Origin: Chaetorhynchus papuensis
Taxonomy: Eukaryota; Chordata; Aves; Passeriformes; Rhipiduridae
Length of the DNA: 64,000 bases
NCBI GenBank assembly: GCA_013396525.1
Contig: VWYX01000252.1
Coordinates: 142,937 to 206,936 of the forward strand
Direction of reading: 5' to 3'
Part shown: positions 44,339 to 55,505 of the stretch, piece after piece
How positions within the stretch are numbered: position 1 is the first letter of the stretch
Layout of the letters: every line of letters starts with the position of its first letter
The notes under the pieces: generated by a model
Told to the model about the DNA's origin: nothing
What the model saw: the letters and a program-made list of their open reading frames with translations, nothing else
The model's database searches: none
Position numbers and translations under genes: made by a program

Positions 44339-47300
44339 ATGGCGGCGCCGGCGGTGTCCAAGGCCGAGTACCTGCGGCGGTACCTGAGCGGCCCCGCCGA
44401 GCCCGCACAGCCCCGCCGCCGCCGCAGGAAGAAGCCGCCGGGCGGCACCGGCAGAGCCGGGTGAGTCCTGGGGAAGGGGGTGGCAGGCGCGACCCTCCCT
44501 GGTGCCTGTGCATGGGACCCCCCCCCCCCCGCGGCCATCTCCCCGAAATCCCTTCTCAAAACATTCCCTCCGAGCCCCGCCCGGGGCCGGGAGGCTCCCG
44601 AGGGCTCCCCCGCCGCAGATCCCCCCGTTGCTGGCGGGTGCTGATGGCAGCGCCTCTCCCCTCTCCCAGGATGCGGATCGTGGATGACGATGTGAGCTGG
44701 AACAGCATCGCCGCCGCCCCGGAGAAGGAGGAGGAGGAGGAGGACGAAGGAGACATGCCTGTGGTGAGCGGGGAGCCCCGTCAGACGCGGTCTCACACCC
44801 TAAATCTGTTCTTACGGTCACCTCGTGTCTCCCTTTGGGAAGAACTTGCCAAAGCCCCTCTCCCTGCCCTGTCTGTTGGGGGGTTCTGCCTCGGCGATGG
44901 GTGGGATTCCTGCTCGGGGCTCTGGAGGGATGAATGAGCTCCCTGCGGATCACAGCAGCCTGTTCTTTATGTAGCTGTGTGTTCCAAGGCCAGCACGGTG
45001 GTTCCGTGCTCCAAACCAGCTGCTGGAGCAAGGCAGAGGGACTGGGATTGCCGGGCTGAAGCGGATGTGCCAGAGGGCGGGAATTGTGCCTTTTAGTGAG
45101 GCCCTGTTGTTCGGTGTGGTGTTCTCAGGTGGCAGAGTTCATTGATGAGCGCCCCGATGACGTGAAGCTCATGGAGGAGTTCCGAACAAACTCCAAATGG
45201 AAGCTGTTAGGAGGTGAGAGCAGCCCCTTCCCTTGCTCTCTCATGCTTGGCTTCTCCAAACAATGATGCAAATTAAAACTAATACCAGTTAAAAACCAGT
45301 AATAATCCTTGAGATGCTGGGGGCTGCTGCGCTGTGCAGAGCCCTAACAGCGGTGATCCCGGCTGTTTTTCCTTCAGACCAGAACGAGGACTCGCAGAGT
45401 TCGGATATTTCGGGAACTGCCAAGTCTGCCACAAGGTATGGGGGCTTCAACCAGGAATTCTGCTCTTGGTTTGACTGTCTGGTTCTGCGCTTTCCAAGTG
45501 CTTTGCTGGGAAATGTGGGCACTGGTGGACACCTTTCCCTGCTGGATACCCCCTGCTTGGGGCAGGGGACTGGCAGCTCTGTGTGTTTGTGACACTGCCA
45601 GGGAGATCAGGGTGATGGTCCTTGTCAGTTTGAATAATGGTGAGGGTGGAGACTTTAAAATTCCAGCTCTGCTGGGATCCAGGCTGCCTTGCTGGGTTTC
45701 TGGGATCTGCTCTGGGAAGGCTGCGGGTCAGGGGTGCAGAACCCAAACGAATCCATGTTCACAAAGCTGTTCCCAGCCTTGACCGACTTCCCAGCTCTGT
45801 GGGTCCCTCTTTGTTTCCAAACAAACCAAACAAAAAGGGAACTCATTGTCACCTTCTCTGCCCTCGCAGGCGGCAGCGCCACGACTCCCCAGAGCCCTCA
45901 CCCCCGCGAGGGAAACACAACGGCTCCTTGGACCTCTCACCCCCGAGACGGCAGCGTCACNNNNNNNNNNNNNNNNNNNNNNNNNNNNNNNNNNNNNNNN
46001 NNNNNNNNNNNNNNNNNNNNNNNNNNNNNNNNNNNNNNNNNNNNNNNNNNNNNNNTCCCCTCCCAGGAGACAGCGTCACGACACCCCTGACCCGTCCCCT
46101 CCCAGGAGACAGCGTCACGACACCCCTGACCCGTCCCCTCCCAGGAGACAACGTCATGACACCCCAGATCCATCACCTCCCAGGAGACAGCGTCATGATA
46201 CGCCAGACTTATCACCTCCCAAAAGGCAGCGTCGTGACACCCCAGATCTGTCACCTCCCAGGCGGCGGCAGCGTCACGACACCCCTGACCCATCCCCTCC
46301 CAGGAGACAGCGTCACGACACCCCTGACCCATCCCCTCCCAGGAGACAGCGTCATGACACCCCAGATCCATCCCCTCCCAGGAGACGGCGTCATGACACC
46401 CCAGATCCATCCCCTCCCAGGAGACAGCGTCATGACACCCCAGATCCATCCCCTCCCAGGAGACGGCGTCACGACACCCCTGACCTGTCCCCTCCCCGGA
46501 GACAGCGTCAGGATTCATCACCTCGGAGAGAGAAACCGGGGTCCCCGAGTGGGAAAAAGAGCCGAACGAAAGGTGAGTGTCACACGCTGTGTCCCCCATG
46601 CCCTGGGGGATTCTGTTCTATGCTGCCACAGGTGAGTGCTGTGGGCTGGTGCTCCACTGGCACAGCTGGCAGTGGCAGGTGCCCGTCCCTGTAGGCACAG
46701 CTTGTTGTTCTAGCTGTTCACAGCTGGGCGAGAGTTAACCCAACCTGGAACGCCTCTGCTGCAGCCTGAGCCGTGTCCACAGTGATTCCCTGAGCGTGAT
46801 CCTCTCAGAGGGAATCAGCAAATCCTCACTCTCTGATTTATCTCCTCCAGGACGGACTTCGCCCACTGGGAAGGACCAGCACAGGTCACGGAGTCCCCCA
46901 GAGCACTCCCCACAGCGCCGGGACACCAAGGGGTCTCCCAAGAAGGTAAGGGTTGCCTCTTTCCCTTCCAGCTGTGGAAGTCCAATGGCTGACAAATTGG
47001 GGAAGTTTTCATACAAGTGGCTCTAACAGGGCTGTCCGTGCCCTGTCCCTGTGGCTTGGGTCACCCCTCGTTCTGCCTTCCCTGGCTGCCCTGCTCTCAG
47101 CCAGCTGTAAACGTGGGATCTGTGTGCTTTCCAGGCTAACACGATGTCATCCGGGGCCAAAGCCGGGCTGGTGTCGGCCGACGTGCTGCGGAGGGAGAAG
47201 CAAGAGCTCCAGAAGCACGAGAGGAGCACCAAGCACCTGGAAGGTGGGAGTGTAGAAACACAGCCCGAGCCCCAGCTCCCCTTCTCCTCCTCTGCTCTGT

Positions 47301-49091
47301 CAGGCCTTGGCACTGGGATGCTGGTAGGGAGCATCCCTGTGGAGCTGCAGCTGGATATGCTGCTGGCAGCCTTGGCCAGGGTCACTGTTCCACATGAGGA
47401 TTTCAGAGCAATGCCAGGGAAATCACAGGGAGTGTGAAATGCTTTTTCCCCTGTGAGTCTGGAGGAGCTGCTGGATAATCAGAGCTCAGGATCTGTGTGG
47501 GGCAGCAGGGAAAAGCACGAGCTGAGATCCTGCCTGGCTTTGGGTGACAGGCTCTTTGAGAGGCTAGGACAAGGAAAAGGAAGGTCACAGTTAGAGTCAT
47601 TGAATTGTCTTGGAGGTGATAAAATGTTCTAAAATGCGTGACTTGAGGCATCTGTCCCCCCAGAGGAATCCCGGAATGCTCAGACCGTGTTCCGAGACAA
47701 GTCCGGCCGCAAGAGGAACCTGGCCCAGGAGCAGCTGGAGCAGAAGCTGAAGGCTGAGGCAGAGTCCAAGAGAGAAGAGCAATATGCCAAGTGGGGAAAA
47801 GGGTGAGTAAGGGGCTCCTAAGCACAGTCCTTGGACCTCCCATCTCCTGGTTTTAGCTTGGATCTGCTGCCAGACTGGTGGCGTTGCATTTCCCTTCATT
47901 CGGAGGTTGAGCCTGGGACCAGCACATGTTCCACATGTCTTAAAACCCCCTCCTTTGCTGGAGGTGCATTGGGAATGCTGCACAGGCAGTGGGAGTGTGA
48001 CCCACCCTGTAAACTGAACAAGTCCCAGGGAGTGATGGCTTGGGTTTGGGTGACACTGGGTGTTTTCCAGGCTGGCACAGGAGAGGCAGCAGCAGCAGAA
48101 TGTGGAGGATGCGATTAAGGAGATGCAGAAGCCCTTGGCCCGTTATATCGATGACCAGGACCTGGATCGAATGCTGAGGGAACAGGAGAGGGAAGGAGAC
48201 CCCATGGCTGCTCTCATCAAGAAAAGGAAGGCTAAGGAGAACAAGGAGAAAGGTTTGGCTCTGGAATGGCACCTGTGTGTGGTTTAAGGCTTCAGCAGTG
48301 CAGAAATGCAGCTGCTGTTCAGTAAATAGCCAAAGGCTGCTGGAGCAGCTGAGTCCTGGGCTTCCCGGAGTCTCTGGAGTTACTGGCTTGTTACCAGTAA
48401 CAGTTGCCATGAGGTGTTAGCTGGGACAGCAGGGCCTGGTGACTGAGAACTCAGCAGTGTGTCAAAGTGAGCCTTTGGGAGCTGCAGCTGGCTGTCAGAA
48501 GCCTGTGCTCTCTGCCTGTACCTAACTGCAGATACCTCCAGGGTGGGTGAGGATGTGACCACGTGGCTGTGCTGAAAACGTCTGTTCTGCTCTTTCTGTT
48601 CCAGAAAAACCCAGGTACAAGGGCCCGGCACCTCCACTCAACAGGTTTAACATCTGGCCTGGGCATCGCTGGGACGGTGTGGACAGGTAGTTGTTCCTGT
48701 TGGAATAACAGTAAAAGTAAAGGGGTTTTGCTTCAGGGAGCTCACAGTGTAAAGGTTCCCAGTTTTGGGATAAGTGAGGTTGTGTTGGCAGTTGGGTTAA
48801 GTTACAAATGGGTGATGGGACAGAAGGGACCAAGGGGACGTGAGGGACTTGGGAGGCATCAGCTGTTGGTAACCACAGATCAAGGTGGAAACTGAGCCAG
48901 AGTAAATTAGTGGAAAACTTGTAGTGTCTCTAGCAAGTTTTGTGTCTTCAGAAGAGCTCCTGCCCAGCAGCTCCTGTCACTGGGTGTCCCTTTGCAGGTC
49001 CAACGGGTTCGAGCAGCAGCGCTTCGCCCGCATTGCCAACAAGAAGGCGGTGCAGGAGCTCGCCTACAAGTGGAGCGTCGAGGACATGTAG
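44339..49091 (+). CDS. BUD13: BUD13, RES-complex splicing factor
   Basis: BUD13 is a subunit of the pre-mRNA retention and splicing (RES) complex with SNIP1 and RBMX2, bound to the activated spliceosome. Coding exons are 44339-44460, 44670-44763, 45129-45213, 45378-45435, 45870-46572 (contains the assembly gap), 46809-46945, 47135-47243, 47664-47802, 48071-48252, 48605-48686 and 48998-49091. The start MAAPAVSKAEYLRRYLSG, the block MRIVDDDVSWNSIAA, FRDKSGRKRN, NVEDAIKEMQKPLARYID, RMLREQEREGDPM and the end LAYKWSVEDM match BUD13. The middle is a 13-residue Arg/Ser/Pro tandem repeat. For exon 6 I chose acceptor 46809 over 46851 because it keeps the conserved SDLSPP block. The sequence is not a full CDS because of the gap. 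Confidence 0.95.
45871..46527 (+). repeat. BUD13: BUD13 coding tandem repeat, 39 bases (13 residues)
   Basis: After the gap, twelve units with the consensus SPPRRQRHDTPDP follow in register from 46056, most exactly 39 bases; the unit at 46251 has one extra Arg codon. The last units drift to SPPRRQRQDSSPRRE. Before the gap lie two or three diverged units (RRQRHDSPEPSPP, RGKHNGSLDLSPP, RRQRH). Human BUD13 has a comparable but more diverged array. Confidence 0.93.
45961..46055. other. BUD13: Assembly gap (95 N) in BUD13 exon 5
   Basis: The run of N lies inside the tandem repeat. The upstream coding frame ends on a codon boundary at 45960 and the downstream one begins a codon at 46056, so the true missing length must be a multiple of three, which 95 is not. 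The gap probably hides an unknown number of repeat units. Confidence 0.97.
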
Positions 49092-49920
49092 GTGAGAGCT
49101 CCTGGAGTGACCCACAGACACCACCCGCTGCCAGAGCCATGAGGAATGGCCTGCTCTCCCTGGAGAAAGCCCTGTCCTCAGCATTCAGCATCCCACTGGA
49201 CCATCTTCCAACAGGCAAGGCTGGATCTCCCTGTCAGCCAGAGCCTCCAGCTCTCTGGGGGGTTCTCGTTTGTTTTCTAACAAACTTTTGTTCTATGCCA
49301 AATGCTGTGACCTCTGAGGGCAGTTCCAAATCTTCAGGTGTCCTAAATCTCAGGTGAAAATCTGCTGAACGCTTGGGCTTGGGAGAGTTACCCTCTTGCA
49401 GTGGGTTGGTCTGCTCCAGAACTCAGGTTAAGTTTAACTTTGAACTTCTGTTAAGTTTATGTAGTTACTGTGCCCTGTAGATCCCAGAGTCACCAACGTG
49501 CAGGGAAGTTCAAACTCAGCTTCTCCTGACCCTGTTCAAACAGGAGACTGAGCAGGGAATGCTCTGGCACTGGAAGAGCGACCTGCAGTGCTGCATTGGG
49601 CACCAAGATCTTCAGGAGCCTCAGCAATTCTTCAGGGGTCCATTTCTAGTGGAAGTAAATGAGTGGAGAATTAGGACTTAAGACCTGGAATTGCTTCCCT
49701 CATAGTTTGGAGCAGCTGGTCCCACCAGACCCCTCTGGATTTGGTGCTGATCTCAGCACTTCCCCCATGCTGTTGCCTGGGGCTCGCTCCAGTGGGAAGT
49801 GTAACAACCTTTCTCCTGTGATCAGATTTGTCAGTCTCAGAGCTGGAGGCCGGGCAGAGCTTCCCTTAATCCCTGCCAGAAAGCACTTGTGGAAATAAAT
49901 ACAGTTGTTCTTGTTGAGGT
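49092..49920 (+). other. BUD13: BUD13 3' untranslated region
   Basis: About 0.8 kb runs from the TAG to an AATAAA at 49894-49899, after which a GTTGTTCTTGTTG-like GU-rich stretch follows. No other gene is visible in it. Confidence 0.65.
49894..49899 (+). promoter_or_regulatory. BUD13: BUD13 poly(A) signal
   Basis: This is the first AATAAA after the BUD13 stop, with a GU-rich downstream element. Confidence 0.7.
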
Positions 49921-51119
49921 CCCAGGGAGCAGGGATGAAATGCAGGCAGCAGTTTCCATGGAGATGCCTTGGCTGCAGCAGTGGGCAGGGGCAGGGCAGG
50001 ATCGCTCTTTTCAGGGATTCTCCAGTGCTGGGGGGGCTGTGGGTAGGAGGGATGGCAGCAAAGTCTGCTCTGGAGTGCCAGACTCTTGGGACTTGTCTGT
50101 TTTTTATCCCTGTGTAACATTTCCAGCAGCCCTGGAATCGGTGTGTCCACCTGTAAATAACACCTTTCTTTTTTTACTTGATTCTGCGTGGTGGTGGTTT
50201 TTCCAAGGCGGGTGAACCATTCCCAGCCCTGCTGCACCTGCTGGGCAGGGAGGTGGGTTGGGAGTGGGGCGTGGTGGTGGGAGGTGGCAGCGCATTTCCA
50301 GCCCGCTCTCAGCCAGGTGCTCCCGGTTGTGCTTCTCCCTTCTGTCACCAAGGCCCTGTTTGATTTCCCCCTGTAACCTGAGGCAGCTGCAGCCTCGACA
50401 AGTGCAGTTCCACTTGACACACTCGTTTTTGCTCTCACTTAATCTGAGTGCTGCTGGAGATGTAAAGAACCTGCTGTGGAATTATTGGATTCGCTCTCCT
50501 GAGCAGAGTTGGATGCTGGTACCTTCCTCACCTGCTTGGTGACAGTGGCTGCTCTTGCAGAGCCACAGATGCCAGCAGCTGGCTCGTGTCACAGTTGGGA
50601 CTGTAAGCTGCTCTTAAGGAGGCAAAGCACTTTTAATGCTGGTACTAAACAAAATGTTGTGCTTAGGGCCTGAAAGTGGCATCAGGTTCTGCTCTTGCAG
50701 CTGATTTTGAAGTCTGGGGTTTTAAAATTGTAGAGGTACTATCCTGGGGACCTCCTCATTCATCACAGTGCTGGATTTATACATCTGTTATTTGTTCATT
50801 ACCAGATATTTTATTTTTAAGAGATACCTGTGAGGGCGTGGGGGGGCTCAGGTGATGAACACCTCCCTCCCTGCTCCCATCCCCATGTGCTGCCTGGGGA
50901 GAAGGGAGTCAGGTTTGTCCCTGTGCCCTTGTTCTGCATCCCACATCTGTCCCAGCTGTGGCCTTGTCTGAGCAGTTCTGGCAGCAAAGCAATTGGAAAA
51001 CGCTGTGGGATCCTCTGGGATGAGCGGGGTGATGGAGATGGAGCAGTGACACCGGGACTGGATCTCTTCATTAGCGGTTCTGGAAGGGCAGAGCCCCGGT
51101 CTTGGCATCGAGCAGCAAC

Positions 51120-51290
51120 TTTGATTAGCTTTAACCCAAAAAAAATGAATATTAAAATCTTAATTTAATTTAAACCACTGTCATTCACAGTCATGGCAAA
51201 CAGCGAGCAGAGTAATTATTATGCAAATGAGACAGATAGAAAAATGATTAATAATTGCGCAAATTAAAAATTATTGTAAACATCCTGTGA
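51120..51290. promoter_or_regulatory. AT-rich island, candidate conserved noncoding element
   Basis: A dense set of homeodomain-type words (AATTTAATTTAA, TAATTATT, GATTAATAATTG) surrounds an octamer ATGCAAAT at 51221-51228. It is sharply bounded by GC-rich DNA. An enhancer role is inferred from composition only. Confidence 0.35.
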
Positions 51291-51739
51291 CTGGTGATAA
51301 GTCGGGGAGGAGCGTGCGGGGGAGGCAGCGGGGCTCAGCCACCTCCTGCATCCCGATTTCCTCATTAGTGGGATCAGCAAACGAGGAGCCCAGTGGTGCT
51401 TGGGGGAGGCTGGGCCGGGCTCGGAATCTGCTCCAGCTCTTGTCTTTACTGTGAGAAAAGCTGGGTTTAAGCCATTTCCCTCCTTTTTTGGAGTCCCTGT
51501 GCTCCTGCCGCTGCCTGTGTCCCCCTCTGGAGCCTGTCACAGGATCCCAGCAGTGTTTCCTGTGCCTGCTAATGACCCTCGGAGCTCCCCCCAGCAATTA
51601 CCCAGCTGATGTGTCTGATGTTTCACTGCTAATTACACAGCCGTATTTTTTCCCTGTTTTCCTTTTACACTTTTGCCAGGGAGCAGGATAATTCCAGTCC
51701 CAGGCTCTTGCTGGTTCCTGGGCTTGCATGGGCCCTGCT

Positions 51740-51850
51740 CGTGTCAAGGACGAGCAATTAAGCCCCGCCTCGCGCAGCGTAATTAGATTTTTGTTGATGA
51801 GCTCATGGTAATGTGTTTAGTTTAGATTAAGAGCTTAATTCCTGGGGTGT
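51740..51850 (+). promoter_or_regulatory. Desert element A (paired with element B)
   Basis: It contains GCAATTAAGC, TAATTAGATT (51780) and TTGATGAGCTCAT, then a TTAAGAGCTTAATT palindrome. Its core recurs in the same order at 62350-62435. The shared words in shared order suggest a duplicated regulatory element. Confidence 0.45.
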
Positions 51851-52324
51851 GACACTGCCTGTCCCCGGGAGCCCTGTGCCCACGGGTGTGGAGCTGGTGG
51901 GAAGAGTGGTCCTGGGAGGGGACCCTTGGCCACCCCTGCCTGTCCTGTCACCTGTCCCCTCGAAGGTGAATGTGGCCTCTCTCCCCACCTGCCTCTTGGC
52001 TGCTGTTTTTTTAACAGCTCCAGCAAAGTGGGTTTTGGCAGCGTCGTGTTACTGCTCCGTTTCCTGCTGAGTTCTATTATTTTTTAATTAAAAAGAGCCT
52101 GAGATTTGTCATTTAATGTCTCTCTAACCGGCAGCAGCTCCAGGTCGCGGGTGCTCAGCAGAGCTGGTGGCTCCCTAAATCGTCCTGGGCTTCCAGCACG
52201 GAGCACCTGGGCATGGGGGCACAGCAGGGTCCCCCCAGGGCACTGACACCCCCAGTGCTTTTTGGGGGAGAAGAGTTTTCCCTGGCGACTCCATCCCACA
52301 GTGGGGCTTGGAATGAGAATCCCT

Positions 52325-52810
52325 GAGACTGGCAGGTTAGTGATTGTATATGCATATGTGCACTTTCCCTAATTATGGAATAATTAGGGACACGCAGAGA
52401 TAAAAATTACTAATAATATTTACTCTAGACTCTTATTTTTTTTTCAATAACCTCTCTCTCTCTTCCTCCTTCACCGAGTCTTGGTGGAAATAACTTTGCA
52501 GATCCCAGTTAATGAATATTTGTAAATGCAAGAACATTCGGCGCCGGAATATCCAGAGGGCATCCTCTCTCTGCCTTGTAATTTTTTTTCACCAGATATT
52601 TAATATTTATGGTTCCACAGCCTCGTGAATAAAGAGCCACCCGCAAACCCCCAGGAGCTCGGGGGCTGGGATATTTATGGCGCTTCCTCTTTTCCTTTTC
52701 AATTACAAAGACACCTCACATAATTAAGTGCTAATAACCTTGTTAATCTAAAATTGATACTCTTTCTCCTGGCTATCTCTTAATAGAATTAAAAACAGAT
52801 TAATAATCAA
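52325..52810. promoter_or_regulatory. AT-rich island with inverted repeat
   Basis: A 10-base perfect inverted repeat, CCCTAATTAT-GGA-ATAATTAGGG (52367-52389), is followed by further TAAT/ATTA words and ATATTTAATATTTATGG near 52600. This looks like a cluster of homeodomain sites; there is no coding sequence. Confidence 0.35.
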
Positions 52811-52949
52811 GGGTGGGAGACATGGCACGCGATCCAGGGAGAGGGGGCCACGCTCCCTCCCCTCCCGGTGCTCCCGGGAGCCAGGCCAGGTTGGGATGGG
52901 CAGCATCAGGAGAGGGGCTGGCAGGGAGGTGTGTTTTCCCTCGTGCTCT

Positions 52950-53175
52950 TTACACAGCTTAAATTTTTAAGACAAACAGCCATGTAACACCGTCTCCTAA
53001 TGAAACTGTTTTATGTTAATTAATTATGTATCAAGGCTCATTTTCATGCGCAGCCCAGCTCCACTTCCCCTCCGCCGAGCCTTTGATCTGTCAGAGGCTA
53101 AACGGGAGATAAATAATCAAATTGAGAAGCAGCCTGGATGGAAATAAACATGTTTTAGATGCATTATCTGGCGGG
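52950..53175. promoter_or_regulatory. AT-rich island with TCF/LEF-like word
   Basis: It holds TTAATTAATTATG, CCTTTGATCTGTC (TCF/LEF-like) and AGATAAATAATCAAATTGAG. It is a candidate conserved noncoding element by composition only. Confidence 0.3.
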
Positions 53176-54434
53176 TTGAGCAAGGCCCTGGGTAATGGGG
53201 CTCACGGTTCAGCCACGCTCGGCTGCACGCCCAGGGCGTGGGAAGTTCCCTGTGCCCCAGTGTCCCTGCGGCCAGCCCTGGGGACAGCACCGTGTCCCCA
53301 TCGTGGAATGGGGTCTCCCTAAGTGTCTGCTTGTCCTCCCTAGGAGCAGGAAGCTGCAGAGGACCCTCGCTGCACTAAACTGATCAAGAATTAAAACTCT
53401 GCAGCATTTCTGTCTTCCAGCCCGTGGAAGATTCCGGCAGCTCCAGGCCACGACCGCTCCGTGTCTGGGATAGTTGGGATGCTGGCAGTGGACACGGTTT
53501 CGGCATAATTTAACACAATCTCTCCCACTTTGTTACACCTAAGCGGAGGCAGATGTGCATCCATATTCATTTTGGAGGAACTTCAGGAATTAAAACTTCA
53601 TCAGCCAAGGCCGCCCGACACTGCAGCCGCAGCTTCTGTGGGGTGGAGGAGGTGAGGGTGGCAGTGCCTGCAGCCTGGTCCCCTCAGCTGTGGGCACAGG
53701 GACTGCAGGGCTGGCAGGAGCGATGCCCAGGGGCTCAGCTGCCCCGGGGATGCCCACGGCCCCATCCCTGGTGCCCTCGGCTGCTCCTGGGGCTGCAGCA
53801 GGGCTGGCTCAGGGCAGGACCCTCTGCCCCTATGGGCACGACCCTCTGCCCCTGTGGGCACCTCTGGTCCTGGGGCCGGGTTGGTGCCCTCCTGTAAATC
53901 AGGTGTTGCGCCTCCAGTAAACACCCCACAGCAGGAATTCCAGATTATAGTTGTGGAGTGTTTTACAGCTGTAATAACCCGGCAGTGTTCTGGCCCGTGT
54001 GTAATTAGAAGCTAATGGATTTCTTACTAAAAGGCTGAAGGCAGAGAGGGCCCAGCTCGGAGCGCTGCAGCAGCCGGGGCTCTGCCCACTCCCCTGAGGG
54101 ACCCCCTTCTGATGAGGGCAGCGATGAGGGACTGGGAGAGCCCTGGGGCGCAATGCTGGCAGCGGGGATGCCACTGCAGCAGGAATTGGAGCTCCTGGCT
54201 GCAGCCTTCCTCATCCTCCCTCATCCCGCCCAGCACAAACAGCTCCTCGCCCCCGGCTGTGCTCCTGTTGGGATCCCAGCGAGGTTTATGCCTGGAGGTT
54301 GTTCAGTTAGAGGATTGGGAGGCAGTTTATTACATTGCAGCAGCTCTCCGGGGTGTGTGGATGGTGATGTGGTTGTTTTGTCTCCCGTTGGCCACATCCG
54401 GTCCTGCTCAAGAGCCGCTCCTGAGGCCCAGCCC

Positions 54435-54710
54435 GGAGGAGCGGGCCCGGCCCGTAGGAGAGGCCGCGGCCCCGGCCCCGAGGAGCGGCCCCGGCCCGGA
54501 GGAGCGGCCCCGGCCCCGAGGAGAGGCCCCGGCCCCGAGGAGAGGCCCCGGCCCGGAGGAGCGGCCCCGGCCCGGAGGAGCGGCCCCGGCCCCGAGGAGC
54601 GGCCCCGGCCCCGAGGAGCGGCCCCGGCCCCGAGGAGCGGCCCCGGCCCGGAGGAGCGGCCGAGGCCCGGAGGAGCGGCCCCGGCCCCGGCCCCGAGGAG
54701 AGGCCCGTTC
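54435..54710 (+). repeat. GC-rich minisatellite
   Basis: About 15 variants of GAGGAGCGGCCCCGGCCC, 17-18 bases long, occur in tandem. The tract lacks stop codons in several frames, which creates spurious 180-380-codon open frames on both strands. There are no splice sites or homologies to support a gene. Confidence 0.92.
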
Positions 54711-55394
54711 CAGGCAGAGGACGTGCGAACACCACATTCCTTCTTGGCCAGTGGATCTCCAGCGCTGCAGGTGAGCACCTGTGCCCTTCACCTGTGCCAC
54801 GGGTGGGCAGCGAGGGGGGGGCAGCCTCGGGTGGCTTCCGTGGCTGTGTGTGCTCAGGGGGCTGTGCCGGGATGCGGATCCAGGCCCGGAGCCGGTGCCC
54901 AGCGGGACCAGCCAGGGCTCTGGGCACGGCCACGCGTCCCACCGAAGCCACCCAGCCCCGGGCAGCCCGGCCGTGCCTGTCAGCACCCCCGAAAGCCGCG
55001 GCCCCAGCCCGGCGTGTCCCGCTGCCGGGAGGCAAAGCCGAGCACGGAGCAATCAAAGGCAGCGCTCAGAGAGCCTCGTCCCCTCCAGTCTTGCCCCGGG
55101 CCCTGCCTTTGGGCTTCTGAAGGCTCTGCTCCAGCGGTGTCAGTTCTCATTAATCCACACATCAAAGCTGGAGCTGCCAAACATCCTTGGGAGGCTGTGG
55201 GGATTCCTCAGCCGCGTGTCGGGCGGGGAGGCAGAGGGGCAGCGGTGCAGGGGGACTCAGGGCTGGCTGCTCGGGGCAGGGCAGCGTCCCTTGGGGCAGG
55301 TGGGGGGCTCTGACCCTCTGGCTTGTGCCAAAAGAGACCCAAGGGAGCTGCCAGGGGCTGCACAGGGAAGGTGTGGGATGTCCCTGGCTAAGGA

Positions 55395-55505
55395 CATAAA
55401 ACAACAGGTCATGGCACCCAGTGCTCTGGTCTGGTTGACAACGTGGTGATCACTCAAAGGTTGGACTTGATGATCGTGGAGATCCTTTCCAACTTAAATG
55501 ATTTT
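55395..55505 (+). mobile_element. CR1 LINE 3'-end fragment
   Basis: The segment holds CACCCAGTGCTCTGGTCTGG, GGTTGGACTTGATGATCGTG and GAGATCCTTTCCAACTTAAA, typical of CR1 3' ends. It is the only clear mobile element recognised in the desert. Confidence 0.85.

Noticed and set aside
48379..48401. 8-base inverted repeat GTTACTGG/CCAGTAAC in a BUD13 intron
   Set aside because: A single short hairpin in an intron with no T run or RNA family context; expected by chance in 64 kb.
54153..55313. 386-codon open frame in the desert
   Set aside because: Its length comes from the GC minisatellite; no domain, no signal of exon structure, and equally long frames exist in other readings.
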